A stretch of 64,000 nucleotides of DNA from Vavraia culicis subsp. floridensis. Lineage: Eukaryota; Microsporidia; Pleistophoridae. The notes under the pieces were generated by a model. It had not been told where the DNA came from and made no database searches. It saw nothing but the letters and a program-made list of their open reading frames with translations. Within the stretch, counting starts at the first letter, position 1; each line of letters starts with the position of its first letter. The position numbers and the translations under genes are program-made. Below are positions 9,588 through 20,325 of the stretch, in pieces. The stretch lies in assembly GCF_000192795.1 (NCBI RefSeq), contig NW_007360615.1, positions 62,001 through 126,000 on the forward strand, given 5' to 3'.

Positions 9588-12500
9588 GAAACAATGCAGG
9601 TGTCTTTTTATCGTGTTTATTAATTCCTTTTTAATCCCAAAATGGCATATATTACTTATGTTTATATTCACTGTTGCTGGTGTTTCTGATGCACAGAACT
9701 GTGCTTCCCACACGAGCGCGCCTCAGCTTCACGATACGTTCGTCGTCCTGTTTCCTTCCGTTTTGTTGTTCTGGATCGTGGTGAGTTTGTGGCACCCATG
9801 CACATGAAATGCGTGTTGCCAAGCAATTTGAGTGCTCAAAGAGGAATTTTCATGCACGTCACTGCGTAAGTACTTGGGCCAATTTACTTTTTTTAAAAAA
9901 TTTCTGTAATAAATAAATCGCCATTTTAATTCAAAGAAATGAAATATCCAAGTAAAATTAAGGTTTCTCTGACATACGATCAAAAATTGCTGATATTCCC
10001 CTCCCCAGCAGTATTCCTGCTGTCCTGTGTCCATGCTCCTTCCAATTTTTGTGCTCGCACAGAAATGCGTGTTACTACCTGATTAAAAGCCTATTTATTT
10101 GAACTGCTGTACGTGGTGCGATTCAGCACGCCGAAATCAACTAAAATCAAGTTTTGATATCAATGATCAATTTTTGTGCACACGATTAAACTAAAAGATA
10201 AAAAACATTTTTTGGAAATTGAAATAATAAGAGCAAATCAGCACAAACCATTTGCAAGACGTGTTTGCTCCCGAACACACACCGCGTGCAGGAATGGCGT
10301 ATTTTGGACGACTGCCCACGCCACATTCTGATCATTTGATAGTTTGCAACGGAATTAAACAAATTCGCATGAAATTGTATGTTTGGACCGTTCAACAGAT
10401 GAGAGCAAAAAACGTATCGTTTTTACGCCCGGTGCAGCCGGTTGCACGCCAGATACTACAGAACCATCCGTAATGCAAGTTTAGCACCAGAATCACAGGC
10501 ATTCATGCAAAAAAAAAGAAAAACGTGCACAGCACGTGGTATGTGTCATTTGTAGCAATACACATTTTTGAAATGTCATTTCCTATTTCGCCGGATTGCA
10601 CAAAAATATTTCTACTCTGAAATAAATTATAAGTGATGAATTAGGAATGAGAAATATTTTGGTAACATGGCTAAAGTTAAAGATGGAGCTGCAGATTGTG
10701 GCATGAAATGGACAGAAGCACCTTCTGAGGGTTTGAGGCTGAAGCTGTTTGGGAAGTGGTGATTGTAGCGATGATTGGTGTTTTGACGGCTCAAATGGTA
10801 AAAAATGGATATTGAATGTGTCCGTAACTGGACAAAAACAATGGCAGCTCGGCACAGACAGCTGGGCGCATTGGTGCTAATTATGAAGTAATTTCTCATA
10901 ATAACACAAGCTATTGGTTTTACCTACCGTTCCGGTTATATTCTACATCACAGAACCATTTGCTGTTTTTGCAGGCATGCAATTGTTCTGCAACACGTTT
11001 TGCTCGCCATTTGTATTTTTGCCGGAACTTGAAAAATTCTGAATGCTCCGCACCCTCCCCATCATGAGAGCAGCGCGTAACATCACCCTCTAAGAACCAT
11101 CTTTACCCACCAAACAGGTTGCTGCGCCAAAAGGTACTTCGGTCAACCAGGCGTGGCAGGTCAGCAACGACTTGTAAATAAAAAAATTGCAAAAAGCGTA
11201 AACGTTGTGACAGGTCAACTTTAAATAAAAGAATATGACACTTAGTTTATTTTACGAAACGTGGTACCGCAGCTGTGTGAGTAGCGCTGTCTTTTCTTTG
11301 TGATCGCACGGTGCCGTTGCGCGATAGCAGTTTTTTGCGGCATCAAAATGAACTGGGATAAAGCGGCCCAGCCTTGTGGATTGGTACAAGTGCTTTTGCA
11401 GGAGGGTAAGCGATTTGGCATCACATGCGATAAGAATTGTGTGAATGGATGAGAAGTACCACAACGATTGTTTTGATGCTCTTTATTAGCACTTATTCAT
11501 CTAACATGGGTGACCGGTAGGTACTTTACCGGGACTAGGGCGTGCTTACCTGCGCGGTGTTGCTGCCACAATTAAGACCAGGGACACCATTTGATTGGAA
11601 ATAACCGCTGTTTAAGCAGAATTGTTAGATTTTGGTTTTAGTTCTGATGGCAACAGGTCATCGCTTATCGTATGAAACTGCAAGAATAATTGATGTAGCA
11701 TTCGTGTGGTTGAGGTATTTGCTTAACAGGCAGTGCCCCTCTTCTGTGCACTCATCCCTGCACGGCATCGGATAGAACGTGGTGTAGATGCATTTTATTG
11801 CCTGAGAGATGCTTTGTTTGTTAAAGTTAGCGTTGTGGAGGTGCTAAACAGCTTTATATTGTGGCGCGGTCTAACCGGTAATACCATATGAACGTGCTTA
11901 TCGTTTTAAAGAGGTGTAAATAGCGATAGATGAATTTGCTCATCTGGTGTAACGAAAATGTGCGCAAAAATTGCCTTGCAACCGCAGATTGTGTGCTTTG
12001 TTGCCGTTCTGATCCTAATTAGGTCATGACAACCATTGTTAACGCATTCATTGAGTGCTATCGATCCAACGATTTATCAAGCACAGGTCGGTATGTGGTA
12101 GAAGAATAAAATTTGGCAATTTCCTTATTGAATATGAGACTGATCTGCGGACAGTGCATCGCATCTAACACCTTCTTAAATGCTTTACTCCCTTCATATT
12201 TCTATGTTGAGCGCTTGTAAGGAATATTAAGCGATTGAACCAAGAATTGTCTAAGCCTATCAAAAGTTTTGAACAAGGAAAACGTATCAGCTTAACTTCA
12301 AAAAAAGAAGCGGTAATAAAAAAGGGCAGGACACCAGAAGTTGTTTGGAGGGCAGTTCCTAGGCACAGATTATTTCGTTTATGGAAAGATCATGTACTAT
12401 AAAATGACCAATGAACAAAATGAAGAGAAATAACCAAAATTGACCGCTTTTACCCTGTACGATACTTCCAAACCATCACATTTCTTCTATTTTTCATTAA

Positions 12501-14002
12501 AAGTATGTTTATTTATCTCCTCATACCACAACATGCGAACAACATGCTTTCCTGCCCGTTCTATGTCAAAAGTGTTTTTACAATTTTGTACCGATCAAAG
12601 ATCCCAAACCAAGGAATAAGACATTGCAAGGTTTAGGGCGTGTTTTTAATCCCCAGGCAAGAAATGAATGCGTTGGTACGAAGAGATGTGTTTCCGAAGG
12701 ACTCGGCAATTAATTAGGATCTCGTGAAATAAAAACCTTCGAAGCCATGGTAGGCGCTTAGCGCGCCTAGAGAGTTCGTGCGAAAGATGGCAGCTGAACA
12801 GGCTGTTAAGAATAAAATATCAGATTAAAACTACAGTTGGCAGTGAATAAACAACGAAATGATGTGCTCGTACCATTTGGTCATCAACTCTGCGGTATCT
12901 CACCAAGAATGTATTTATTTATCACCTCACATAACCGTACACGGTCAAATTTTGTGCGTTTCTTCACCTTCCGATCTGGCAGCAGGAAATACGCGTTTTA
13001 AGATCATTCTTTTGATCGAACAAGGCTGCCATTTAGTGCTTGGTAAATACATTTTGGGCAAAAATCGTGTTGGTGCACCGAGACATGTGCTGTACACAGT
13101 AGCGATGTGGCGCAGCGAATTTATTGTTGTGTCTGAGCCGGTTGGTCATTCTCATGCCACTCATGAATTACTGCACTGGCAGATTAACGGATTGCTCACA
13201 GCATTGCCGCACATGGCTCCGTCCCAGTGTGTTAAGACACTTAAAATGTCGTAGAGACTGGTTCTACCAATGTGAGCAATTGCAGGTTCTGTTGCACCAC
13301 GCTACGCCACTGTATGCACCCTCAATTTGCTCATTTTTGGATACGCCCACAGAAACCGTACACCACCACGCTACGCCACTGTATGCACCCTCAATTTGCT
13401 CATCTACCCCAGTTTTGCAGCCCAAAGCGTTGCACGATCAACGCAACCGGTGCAAGTAACGCATGTGATACGGTTGTTCAAGCGTTACAGGCAATATTCA
13501 AAATTTGTATTTTTGCCACGAAATATTTGCTTTAAAACCACAAAATAAACCTTTTATCATAATTTGCACATTATTCAGAGCATCTGTCCGCCTTCGCGGC
13601 AGTATACCTCTTTTCTGGTCCGCTGAGCATCCCTACCGTGACCACACAGCCCTTGGTTGTCCGTACCAATGAAGCAATTTTACTTAAAAATCCATAAACT
13701 CATCCTTTTCCCATCATAAGCTGGTTTACCGCTAAATTCGCACTCAAATTGAACGGTATCCCTGGAATGGAGTAGACACAAGCTGAACGGTAAATATGCG
13801 TTGCCATGACTCCTACGTACTTCTTTGTCAGTTCATATCGGTCCGCTTCAACGCAGCTCATCTCCAAGGAATGCTCCCTTTTACAAAATAATTTGTTCGC
13901 ACTCATGCCGTTCAACGCAGGTGCCACCATGAGAACGGCACCATACCATGCGCAGTTCATTGATCAAACACTTTTTAATCAACGTATAGCTGCTATCCCG
14001 CA
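9588..14002. other. Gene-free 4.4-kb region
   Basis: This is the longest stretch without a supportable gene. Its open frames (the longest is 131 codons at 12859-13254 on the plus strand) have no family resemblance and no upstream start motif. It contains one 40-bp direct repeat (13295-13403) and no transposase or reverse transcriptase signature that I can see. Confidence 0.55.
13295..13403. repeat. 40-bp direct repeat, two copies
   Basis: Identical 40-bp copies lie at 13295-13334 and 13364-13403, separated by 29 bp of unrelated sequence. Confidence 0.9.
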
Positions 14003-14332
14003 TTAAATACCTAAATGCTCCTTTAACGCACTTTTCACGTCCTCAATTGCTACTACTCGCCCCGTGATATGCACACACTCGGTGTACCGGTCGTGATTGC
14101 GTATTTCCATGGCAACGCCGTGCTTTCTTGCCAATCGATCGGTAAGCGGTGCCAACCTATTCTTATAGGAAGTATGGAAGAACACTCTCTCGCTGCGAAT
14201 GCTGTCATCCAAGTGGGCGTGCTTATGTTCATCAATGCGCAATACCTGCGAACGAACGTACTCCTTGCACTCATTCCTGAGGTACTCCGCGAATTCGTCC
14301 GTGGTAAGGTTTAAATTGTCTGGCGGTCTCAT
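14003..14332 (-). CDS. Hypothetical protein, 109 aa, KH-like C-terminus
   Basis: This minus-strand frame codes for 109 residues from the ATG at 14332. I do not recognise the family. The first half is helical and charged (TTDEFAEYLRNECKEYVRSQ). The second half has alternating strand and helix, ending ECVHITGRVVAIEDVKSALKE, which resembles the G-x-x-x-A-x-x-x-A pattern at the end of KH or ferredoxin-like folds; that is only a visual impression. The composition looks coding and the gene sits tail-on to a large empty region. No CCC motif precedes the ATG. Confidence 0.55.
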   Translation of the reverse strand: MRPPDNLNLTTDEFAEYLRNECKEYVRSQVLRIDEHKHAHLDDSIRSERVFFHTSYKNRLAPLTDRLARKHGVAMEIRNHDRYTECVHITGRVVAIEDVKSALKEHLGI

Positions 14333-14457
14333 TGCTGTGAAGGTGTACACCAAAATTTTGGTAAAAACTTTTACAAAACGCGGGCAGACATCCCAAAGGG
14401 ACCGAAATGCTGCGAACAGCTAGGCGATGCGCACTCGTTTGTAAAAGGACACCGTAT

Positions 14458-14660
14458 GGAGCACAAAACAGTGCATGTAGGTGCTAAAACCGTGCGTGTA
14501 CGCTCCAAAGCAGTGCGTGTAGGCACCGAAACAGTGCGTGTAGGTGTTAAAACAGCACACATACAATCCAAAACAGTACACGCTCCAGAACAGCTCACGT
14601 ACACTCCAAAACAGTACACACTCCAGAACAGCTCACGTACACTCCAAAACTACTCCGTAC
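14458..14660. repeat. Degenerate ~24-bp minisatellite between two genes
   Basis: The sequence alternates AAAACAGTGCGTGTAGG-like and CCAAAACAGTACACACTCC-like blocks, about 24 bp apart at the left and longer at the right. It fills the gap between the 5' end of the 109-residue gene and the 3' end of the L27e gene. One frame stays open (79 codons) only because the units repeat in phase. Confidence 0.75.
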
Positions 14661-14702
14661 ACTCCAAAACAAAAGACAGCCCCATCATAAAATGAACCAC
14701 TT

Positions 14703-15077
14703 TTAATCCATCACCAGTCTCTTTCTCATCCACTGCACATTCCGGTCCTCTGCACGCTTCTCAATCACCTGCTCAATCGTTTTCAAGGTGTCCCTCTTGT
14801 ATTTCATATCAGCAAAAACCTTCTCAACATCCTCAACCCTAGCATCTACGTTTGCAATGTATTCGGTAGCAAGCACATGCATGGGATTCATCCTCTTGAT
14901 GAACATCGTGGCACTTTTAGTGCTTAAATTCTTGTTGCGTCTCCTGTTGGTGAAGCCTGTAACTAAAAGCCGCTCGTCACTGAGCACATCGAGCACGATT
15001 GCCTTTCTGGATGCCTGCCTGCCCCTCGTTAGGATGACCAGCATGTTCTTTTTGAAGATCGTTTTTTTCTCTTCCAT
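14703..15077 (-). CDS. RPL27: 60S ribosomal protein L27e (eL27)
   Basis: This codes for eL27 of the large cytosolic ribosomal subunit. The KOW-like N-terminal region reads NMLVILTRGRQASRKAIVLD, equivalent to the family pattern VVLVLxGRYxGRKAV, and is followed by a basic RRRNKNLSTKSA stretch and the FIKRMNPMHVLATEY block that matches the conserved NYNHLMPTRY region. The product is 124 residues. I start at 15077 instead of 15092 because the plus-strand GGG at 15083-15085 provides CCC just upstream and the shorter form fits the family. There is no sign of the short 5' intron found in some microsporidian ribosomal genes. Confidence 0.88.
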   Translation of the reverse strand: MEEKKTIFKKNMLVILTRGRQASRKAIVLDVLSDERLLVTGFTNRRRNKNLSTKSATMFIKRMNPMHVLATEYIANVDARVEDVEKVFADMKYKRDTLKTIEQVIEKRAEDRNVQWMRKRLVMD

Positions 15078-16208
15078 ACCAAGGGAGCGCAAAAAATATT
15101 TTTTTTATGCGGTGCGATGCGGCCGAACATGCTGAGGAGGGGTGACGAGGAAATGTACGAGAGGGTGAATAACGTGCTTTGACCAAAAAGTAATGGAAAG
15201 TGTTTGGTGATGCTGCTCTGCAGGATGATTAAGAAATATTTTTAGTAAAAAGCGGAGGATGAACAGCAATTTCAAGAGCGTGCTGGTCATCGTTTTGGGC
15301 ATGTTTTTGCTTCTACGCCTGATAATTTTATACCTATGGCAATGAATGGCGTGTTCACTGAAAATACGCCTTTCATTCCACACAACAACATCGAAGCGCG
15401 TTCTTTAGAACTGCCATAACGAGGCACCCAAGACATAGCAAAGCAGAAAAAGCTTTTCTTCCCAAGTTATTTGGAAATTATCTTTGGTCCATAGGCGGCA
15501 CGCTGTGCAGTTATGGTGCAGTACCGAGCGTATTTACTGCACCTTTCCAGCCGTTCATAACGCAATAGCTGAACAAAGAGCGTGACGGTGTAGCGTGATG
15601 TGACAGTGCAAGGCGTGATTCGATCGGCACGCAAATTTACTATTTGAGGATCTGAGACACTTCGTAAGGCATTGCTGGATGTGCTCGTTACTTAAAAATT
15701 AATTTCGTGTTTACTTGGTTCTCTATGAAGGCCAACTGTGCGTATTGCCTGGTTACGCGCATTACCTCTTCAACCGTGTACGCGGTGGTGCGGAGAGACG
15801 ATGAAACGATTTTTAGCAGAGTGTGCCGTGGTGAACCGTTTTTGGAATTGCTGTTGATTCTTACGGTGAAGACAGCAGAGCAGGCATGGCACAGGGGACT
15901 GCTGCAATGGCGCACCAATGCTTATGAGTGCAATATCCGAAGTGATGAGCATGCAATGGCGCACCAATGCTTATGAGTGCAATATTCGAAGTGATGAGCA
16001 TGCAATGGCGCACCAATGCTTATGAGTGCAATATTCGAAGTGATGAGCATGCAATGGCGTACACACCGATACAGTGTTCATCGGTACCACACCCGCTATT
16101 ATACGGGCACACTCATCGGAGTGTAACGCGCTTTCACCACAACCGCAAAGATCCCACAGCAAAGGATCAGCACCTGCCATCAACAAATACCACAAACAAA
16201 TCAATTTA
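15078..16208. other. Intergenic region between L27e and TFIIS genes
   Basis: No gene is supported. Two short frames (15105-15383 minus and 15707-15976 plus) lack any family match. The right part holds the 49-bp tandem array described separately. Confidence 0.5.
15904..16059. repeat. 49-bp tandem repeat, 3.2 copies
   Basis: Copies start at 15904, 15953, 16002 and 16051, with one substitution (ATCCGAA versus ATTCGAA). The array lies about 150 bp beyond the 3' end of the TFIIS gene. Confidence 0.93.
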
Positions 16209-16754
16209 TTAAAACTTCCAGGTATTCCCACACTTACAGAACACGTAGGTGGTCATCGGCTCATCAGCACTCCTCGTCTGTATCTGTCTATACCTGCACT
16301 TCCTCTGTTTGCACTTAAAACAGAAGAAAATGTCTGTCTCAACCTCCATCTGTGCGATCTGCGAGCCCTCAATGCTACGCTCGATCAGATCATTATCGCT
16401 GCTCCGCCGTGCCTTGCTCTTCATCTCATCCATGCTCATCAAAAGAAACTCGTGAACGCCTATCCTTCCCTCATAGATGCCTGTGCACAGATCGTTGCTC
16501 GTATCCTTGAGATTTAAGTACTTGCTCCGGATTTGTTGGGGCGCGATTTTGTTGTCGTAAATTTCTCGTTCTAGCTCTGATGCTAGCTGGGCAGCACGCA
16601 GCCTATCTACATCGTGGATTATTGAGAGGAACACATCGTTGAACAGCGAAATTGTCCTGTCGCGCGAGCTGTTGCCCGTCGAGAATCGGCTGAGTGCCTC
16701 TTGTGTGGTTATGTCATCGCTGTTGGTGTTTCCTTTTGGAGAGACCTGTGCCAT
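16209..16754 (-). CDS. DST1: Transcription elongation factor TFIIS
   Basis: TFIIS rescues backtracked RNA polymerase II by stimulating transcript cleavage. The product is 181 residues. It keeps the central helical domain (about 30-125) and the C-terminal zinc ribbon with the acidic catalytic hairpin RSADEPMTTYVF (Asp164, Glu165) and the GNTWKF end. The N-terminal LW domain of fungal and animal TFIIS is missing. The second zinc-ligand pair reads FCKCGN, that is C-x-C instead of the usual C-x2-C; the first pair (Cys145, Cys148) is normal. I start at 16754 because CCC lies a few bases upstream; the frame is open to 16808. Confidence 0.92.
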   Translation of the reverse strand: MAQVSPKGNTNSDDITTQEALSRFSTGNSSRDRTISLFNDVFLSIIHDVDRLRAAQLASELEREIYDNKIAPQQIRSKYLNLKDTSNDLCTGIYEGRIGVHEFLLMSMDEMKSKARRSSDNDLIERSIEGSQIAQMEVETDIFFCFKCKQRKCRYRQIQTRSADEPMTTYVFCKCGNTWKF

Positions 16755-18625
16755 CGGAGGGTGCCCGATCCTCGATTTAGTAAGCCGGAATGTGCAAGGA
16801 CCCACCACTGGAACGGCAAGTACCGCGCGGTAGGTAGCAGCAACTGTGGGGTTGGCGTAGCTTTTTCGCCACGGCTTACGTCCGCCTTCAGCGATAAAAG
16901 CACGCTGAACAAGAAATGATGTTTAGCCGTTTTTTGTAGAAATGCTGTCATCGCTTATGTCCGCTTACGGTAACAAGGAGGTAACCGTGCTCCATTGCGT
17001 ACACCTCACTGTGCAACTACTAAAAAATACTTTTTTGTCTTTTTTACACCATTTTTGAGTAAGAGGCCTCTCCCATCCAGGCAATTTCCGGTAATTGGAA
17101 ACAAAAATTTATGCCAGCGTTACAGACTCAGAGATAAACATGCATTGCGCATCCAACGTCTCGTTCATCGTGCGATGTACACCGGATCTACGACTTGTTG
17201 TACCGTATCGGTTGTTATCGCTTCGACAACTCTCTGCGATTACTTGGTGCGCAAATCGTTCGTACTGAAGTGAGAAAGGCGTGGCAGAAGTGAGAAATGC
17301 GTGGCAGAAGTGAGAAAGGCGTGGCAGAAGTGAGAAAGGCGTGGCAGAAGTGAGAAAGGCGTGGCAGAAGTGAGAAAGGCGTGGCAGAAGTGAGAAATGC
17401 ATGGCAGAAGTGAGAAAGGCGTGGCAGAAGTGAGAAAGGCGTGGCAGTTACGATTGAAGGTGTGTGCAACGAATGGTCTGACGAGTTACCGCACACCATT
17501 TGATCTGCTCCGTACTCCTGGCGTTGTCCCTTTCAGAGCTGGCAGAGAAACTGTTTGAATGTCCAGAAGGTGTGTTTTTGGCTAATACCGGTGTACGGAA
17601 AGATAAGTAAACGTGTTTTGGCAGAAAAAGAAGAATTTTGGCACGTGCACTCCTATGAACATGTTTCTAAACGAAAAGAGCGCATCACAGTCTTCTGTTG
17701 TAAATTTATTTGGTACACGTGCAACCGAATTTATCTCAAATACTCCTCATATCACTAAATTTGACGTGTGTGCCGCTTTTTTGTGCTTGGTTGACCAAAG
17801 TTAATGATTCACCGATTTGCTGCGTGCAGCACTTCGTTGAGTTGAGCCTTGATCGACAGTTCATCGCTTTGCCGAGCAAGGCTCTCAGAATGGCGCGTTC
17901 AGTGCCGTGAGGAATGACCGAAGTGATAAGCAAATTCAGTTCATAGCAACGCGTCAACCAAGAACTTACCGCTGATAAACATACCTATTTGTATGGCACT
18001 ACGTTTCATGTTCTTTTATTCATATCAATTCGTTATTCGCTACGATATGTGCCACAGCACTGGCACAATGCAAGATTCGTTCCTCAGCACGTTGCACTGA
18101 GTGGTATGTGCTCATACGTGCGGTACATTCTATGAAATGGGGAGCTTTGCTAACATTTCACGTGCAAACCTTTAAAACGCTCATTTGTTGGTATTTTTCG
18201 CCGTGCACGGATCCGTGCCAAACCACTTGTCAAATGTGTAGGAGAACACAGATAAATTCACGATTTCCGGTTAAGAATACGTTCATTTACTGCACACGCT
18301 TCACCCACCCGAATAGGTACGTCTTTACTCTTCCATTGAGTAAATTTCAGAGTATTTGTTCACGGTGAACAGGCGTGTACATGAATTGCAGGTGCGCCTG
18401 TGATAGAACAGGCAAAGATGATCAAACACACCACATGACACACTTGGTTGGTTTCGATCCCTGCTACAGCCTGTACATTCCCGCTGTGGGTACAAAGACA
18501 TGTTACTTCCAATAAAACTCGTTTCTTTACCACTCACACCACCTAGACAAGCACATCCTTCCTGTCAGATACGTCTCAACTCTATTCGTCTGGTCATTTC
18601 ACACCAATTCAATTCGCCCTTCAAA
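16755..18625. other. Intergenic 1.9 kb with a 20-bp array
   Basis: No gene is supported. The notable content is the nine-copy 20-bp array at 17265-17448. Frames crossing that array exist only because of its repetition. An AT box and CCC motif before 18626 probably serve the next gene. Confidence 0.55.
17265..17448. repeat. 20-bp tandem repeat, about nine copies
   Basis: The unit is GTGGCAGAAGTGAGAAAGGC, nearly perfect, with scattered G-to-T and G-to-A changes. A 20-bp unit is not divisible by three, so each frame reads a 20-residue repeat over three units; I do not take it as coding. Confidence 0.95.
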
Positions 18626-18946
18626 ATGACAGAATGTCATATCCTGCCGTTCTACACCGCAAAAAATGGACGTGCCGATGAGCTGCCGGCACTCGACCTC
18701 AACAGCCACGAAATGGTGTTCAGAGGAACACTGCTGGTCAGAACCGAGCTGAAGGCCATCAACGCATACATAAACGGAGAGCAAATGGTGAGTGTGGTTT
18801 TATGGCGGCCTAAATTTGCGCAAAGCGTGTTGGAGAAAGAGTTAGAGGTCATTGATGAGCACACTGCTATGGTGGATACAAAGTGCAAAAAGACGGGCAC
18901 CCGGTGCAAAGACCTGAGAGAACTTTTTGGAACAAAGCGGAAATAA
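18626..18946 (+). CDS. Probable ribonuclease H2 non-catalytic subunit C
   Basis: The 106-residue product has an N-terminal block, CHILPFYTAKNGRADELP followed by HEMVFRGTLL, that resembles RNase H2 subunit C (Rnh203/RNASEH2C), whose hallmark is HLLPCxxxxxGxAxV followed by VSFRGRxL. That subunit scaffolds the heterotrimer removing ribonucleotides from DNA. The remainder is charged and not diagnostic, and the protein is short for the family. The frame is open from 18500; I start at 18626 because CCC lies at 18617-18619 and the shorter form starts just before the motif. The assignment rests on one motif, so another small beta-barrel protein is possible. Confidence 0.5.
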   Translation: MTECHILPFYTAKNGRADELPALDLNSHEMVFRGTLLVRTELKAINAYINGEQMVSVVLWRPKFAQSVLEKELEVIDEHTAMVDTKCKKTGTRCKDLRELFGTKRK

Positions 18947-20010
18947 CACGGGGTGTGCATTTGGGATGACCAGCGGAAATAGGCCTGTCGAAAGCACGCA
19001 GCAACATTTATCCATTCATTAAAAGTACACTTAACCACCCTACCTGATTATTTTCATCAAAATATTTTTATCTCCTCCGTGTAACATGCCCAGCAATGAA
19101 ATACGTTGAAATGAAGTAAAAAATGGGAAGCGCAACGAGCGATGTGAAGTTAGCGGAAATGAACCGCAAAGCTAAAACGATGTTTTAGTTGGATGAACAC
19201 GTTGGTGAAGATGAACGGTATTGATGAGAAGCTGTTCCGCGTAAAATGCAGTTTTATTTGTGTTATTTGCAGGAAGAGAATTCGGCTATCGTTGATACGA
19301 AGGAGCCATCGTTTGACATTGACAGCGAACATGTTTGATGGCCTTAAGCACGATCAGGAAATGTGATGCGGCACCGTACTCTATTTTATGCGAGTGAAGA
19401 ACGGAAAATATTGTGAGCAAGCACGGTACACTGCGATAGAACTTGCATTTTCTGTTATTGAACATACTTTTACTCATTTTCAGGATACGTGCGCTCATGC
19501 GGTATTTGAGGAGGGTGCATTTAACCTTGCATGGCAGATCATCTTTCGATTTCCCTATGTAACGGTTACACGGCACGCTACAACACTTGCAGGTCATATT
19601 ATTGCAAATTATTGTTGTGCTTTACGTTGCTACGGCCGTTATAAATGGTATCATCGATCACTTTCCACTTCTCCTCCAATTTACTGCGCTTGCCTGATAA
19701 GAACGGCATTCTTTGTCGGGTACCGCTGCTGTGGCGACCATAGAACAGTGCAACCGTCCAGGGAACGAAACATTACGAGTTGTCCCTATCAACGATTGTT
19801 CCACCATACTTTGTTATTTTACCTTCTCCAGTCCTAGGAATAGAAGTACCAGTTTGCCGGTACTATGGAAAGAATGATTGTTTTCTTGGCGTGTTCTCAC
19901 GTACATCCAAGGTGATACCGTGATACAGTACCTCCCTGCACAAATTTAACACTTTCTTAACAAATCAAAGCCTCAGGCCGTTCTCCTGGTCCATGTCTTA
20001 TCCCAACGCC
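18947..20010. other. Intergenic 1.1 kb
   Basis: No gene is supported. A 149-codon frame at 19388-19837 has random-looking composition and no start motif. No tandem array is visible. Confidence 0.5.
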
Positions 20011-20325
20011 CTAATAAATCAGTGATCCCCTTATCAACTTCCTGTCCCTAATCCTTATCCTACTCCACACTCCTCCCCCAACACTCCTAACAAGCCCACC
20101 GCCCATTAACCCAGCACACACCACACCTCCACACAGCATCCAATATCCCACCCCACTCTTTCTAACCGGTCTCATAGTTACCAAATTATCGAATTCCATA
20201 ATTGAACCGGTGTAGAACAGTGAGAATGTTCCGAGAGCGCCTATTATCAACGGTTTTGATGGTTCTTGTGGCAATGTGGATGTTAATATACCGGTAGTGA
20301 GGCTTAGAAAGGTTGAGATTGTCAT
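20011..20325 (-). CDS. Possible small membrane protein, 104 aa
   Basis: The minus-strand frame from the ATG at 20325 codes for 104 residues with two hydrophobic segments (around PLIIGALGTFSLFYTG and YWMLCGGVVCAGLMGGGLV) and a basic C-terminus (SRIRIRDRKLIRG). I do not recognise it. The strand is G-rich, as in neighbouring coding regions, and an AT-rich box lies about 30 bases upstream, but there is no CCC motif. C/T-rich low-complexity DNA nearby could equally create such a frame by chance. Confidence 0.35.
   Translation of the reverse strand: MTISTFLSLTTGILTSTLPQEPSKPLIIGALGTFSLFYTGSIMEFDNLVTMRPVRKSGVGYWMLCGGVVCAGLMGGGLVRSVGGGVWSRIRIRDRKLIRGSLIY

Noticed and set aside
12859..13254. 131-codon plus-strand frame in the gene desert
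   Set aside because: Composition looks random, there is no start motif, and the next frame overlaps the 40-bp repeat.
14456..14695. 79-codon frame with KTVRVG-type repeats
   Set aside because: It lies entirely in a degenerate minisatellite between two genes and has no conserved domain.
17109..17499. Minus-strand frames with LLPRLSHFCHAFLTSATPFS repeats
   Set aside because: They simply read the 20-bp array; flanking residues are random.
19388..19837. 149-codon plus-strand frame
   Set aside because: It has high Cys/His/Tyr content without pattern, and an overlapping frame of similar quality lies on the other strand.
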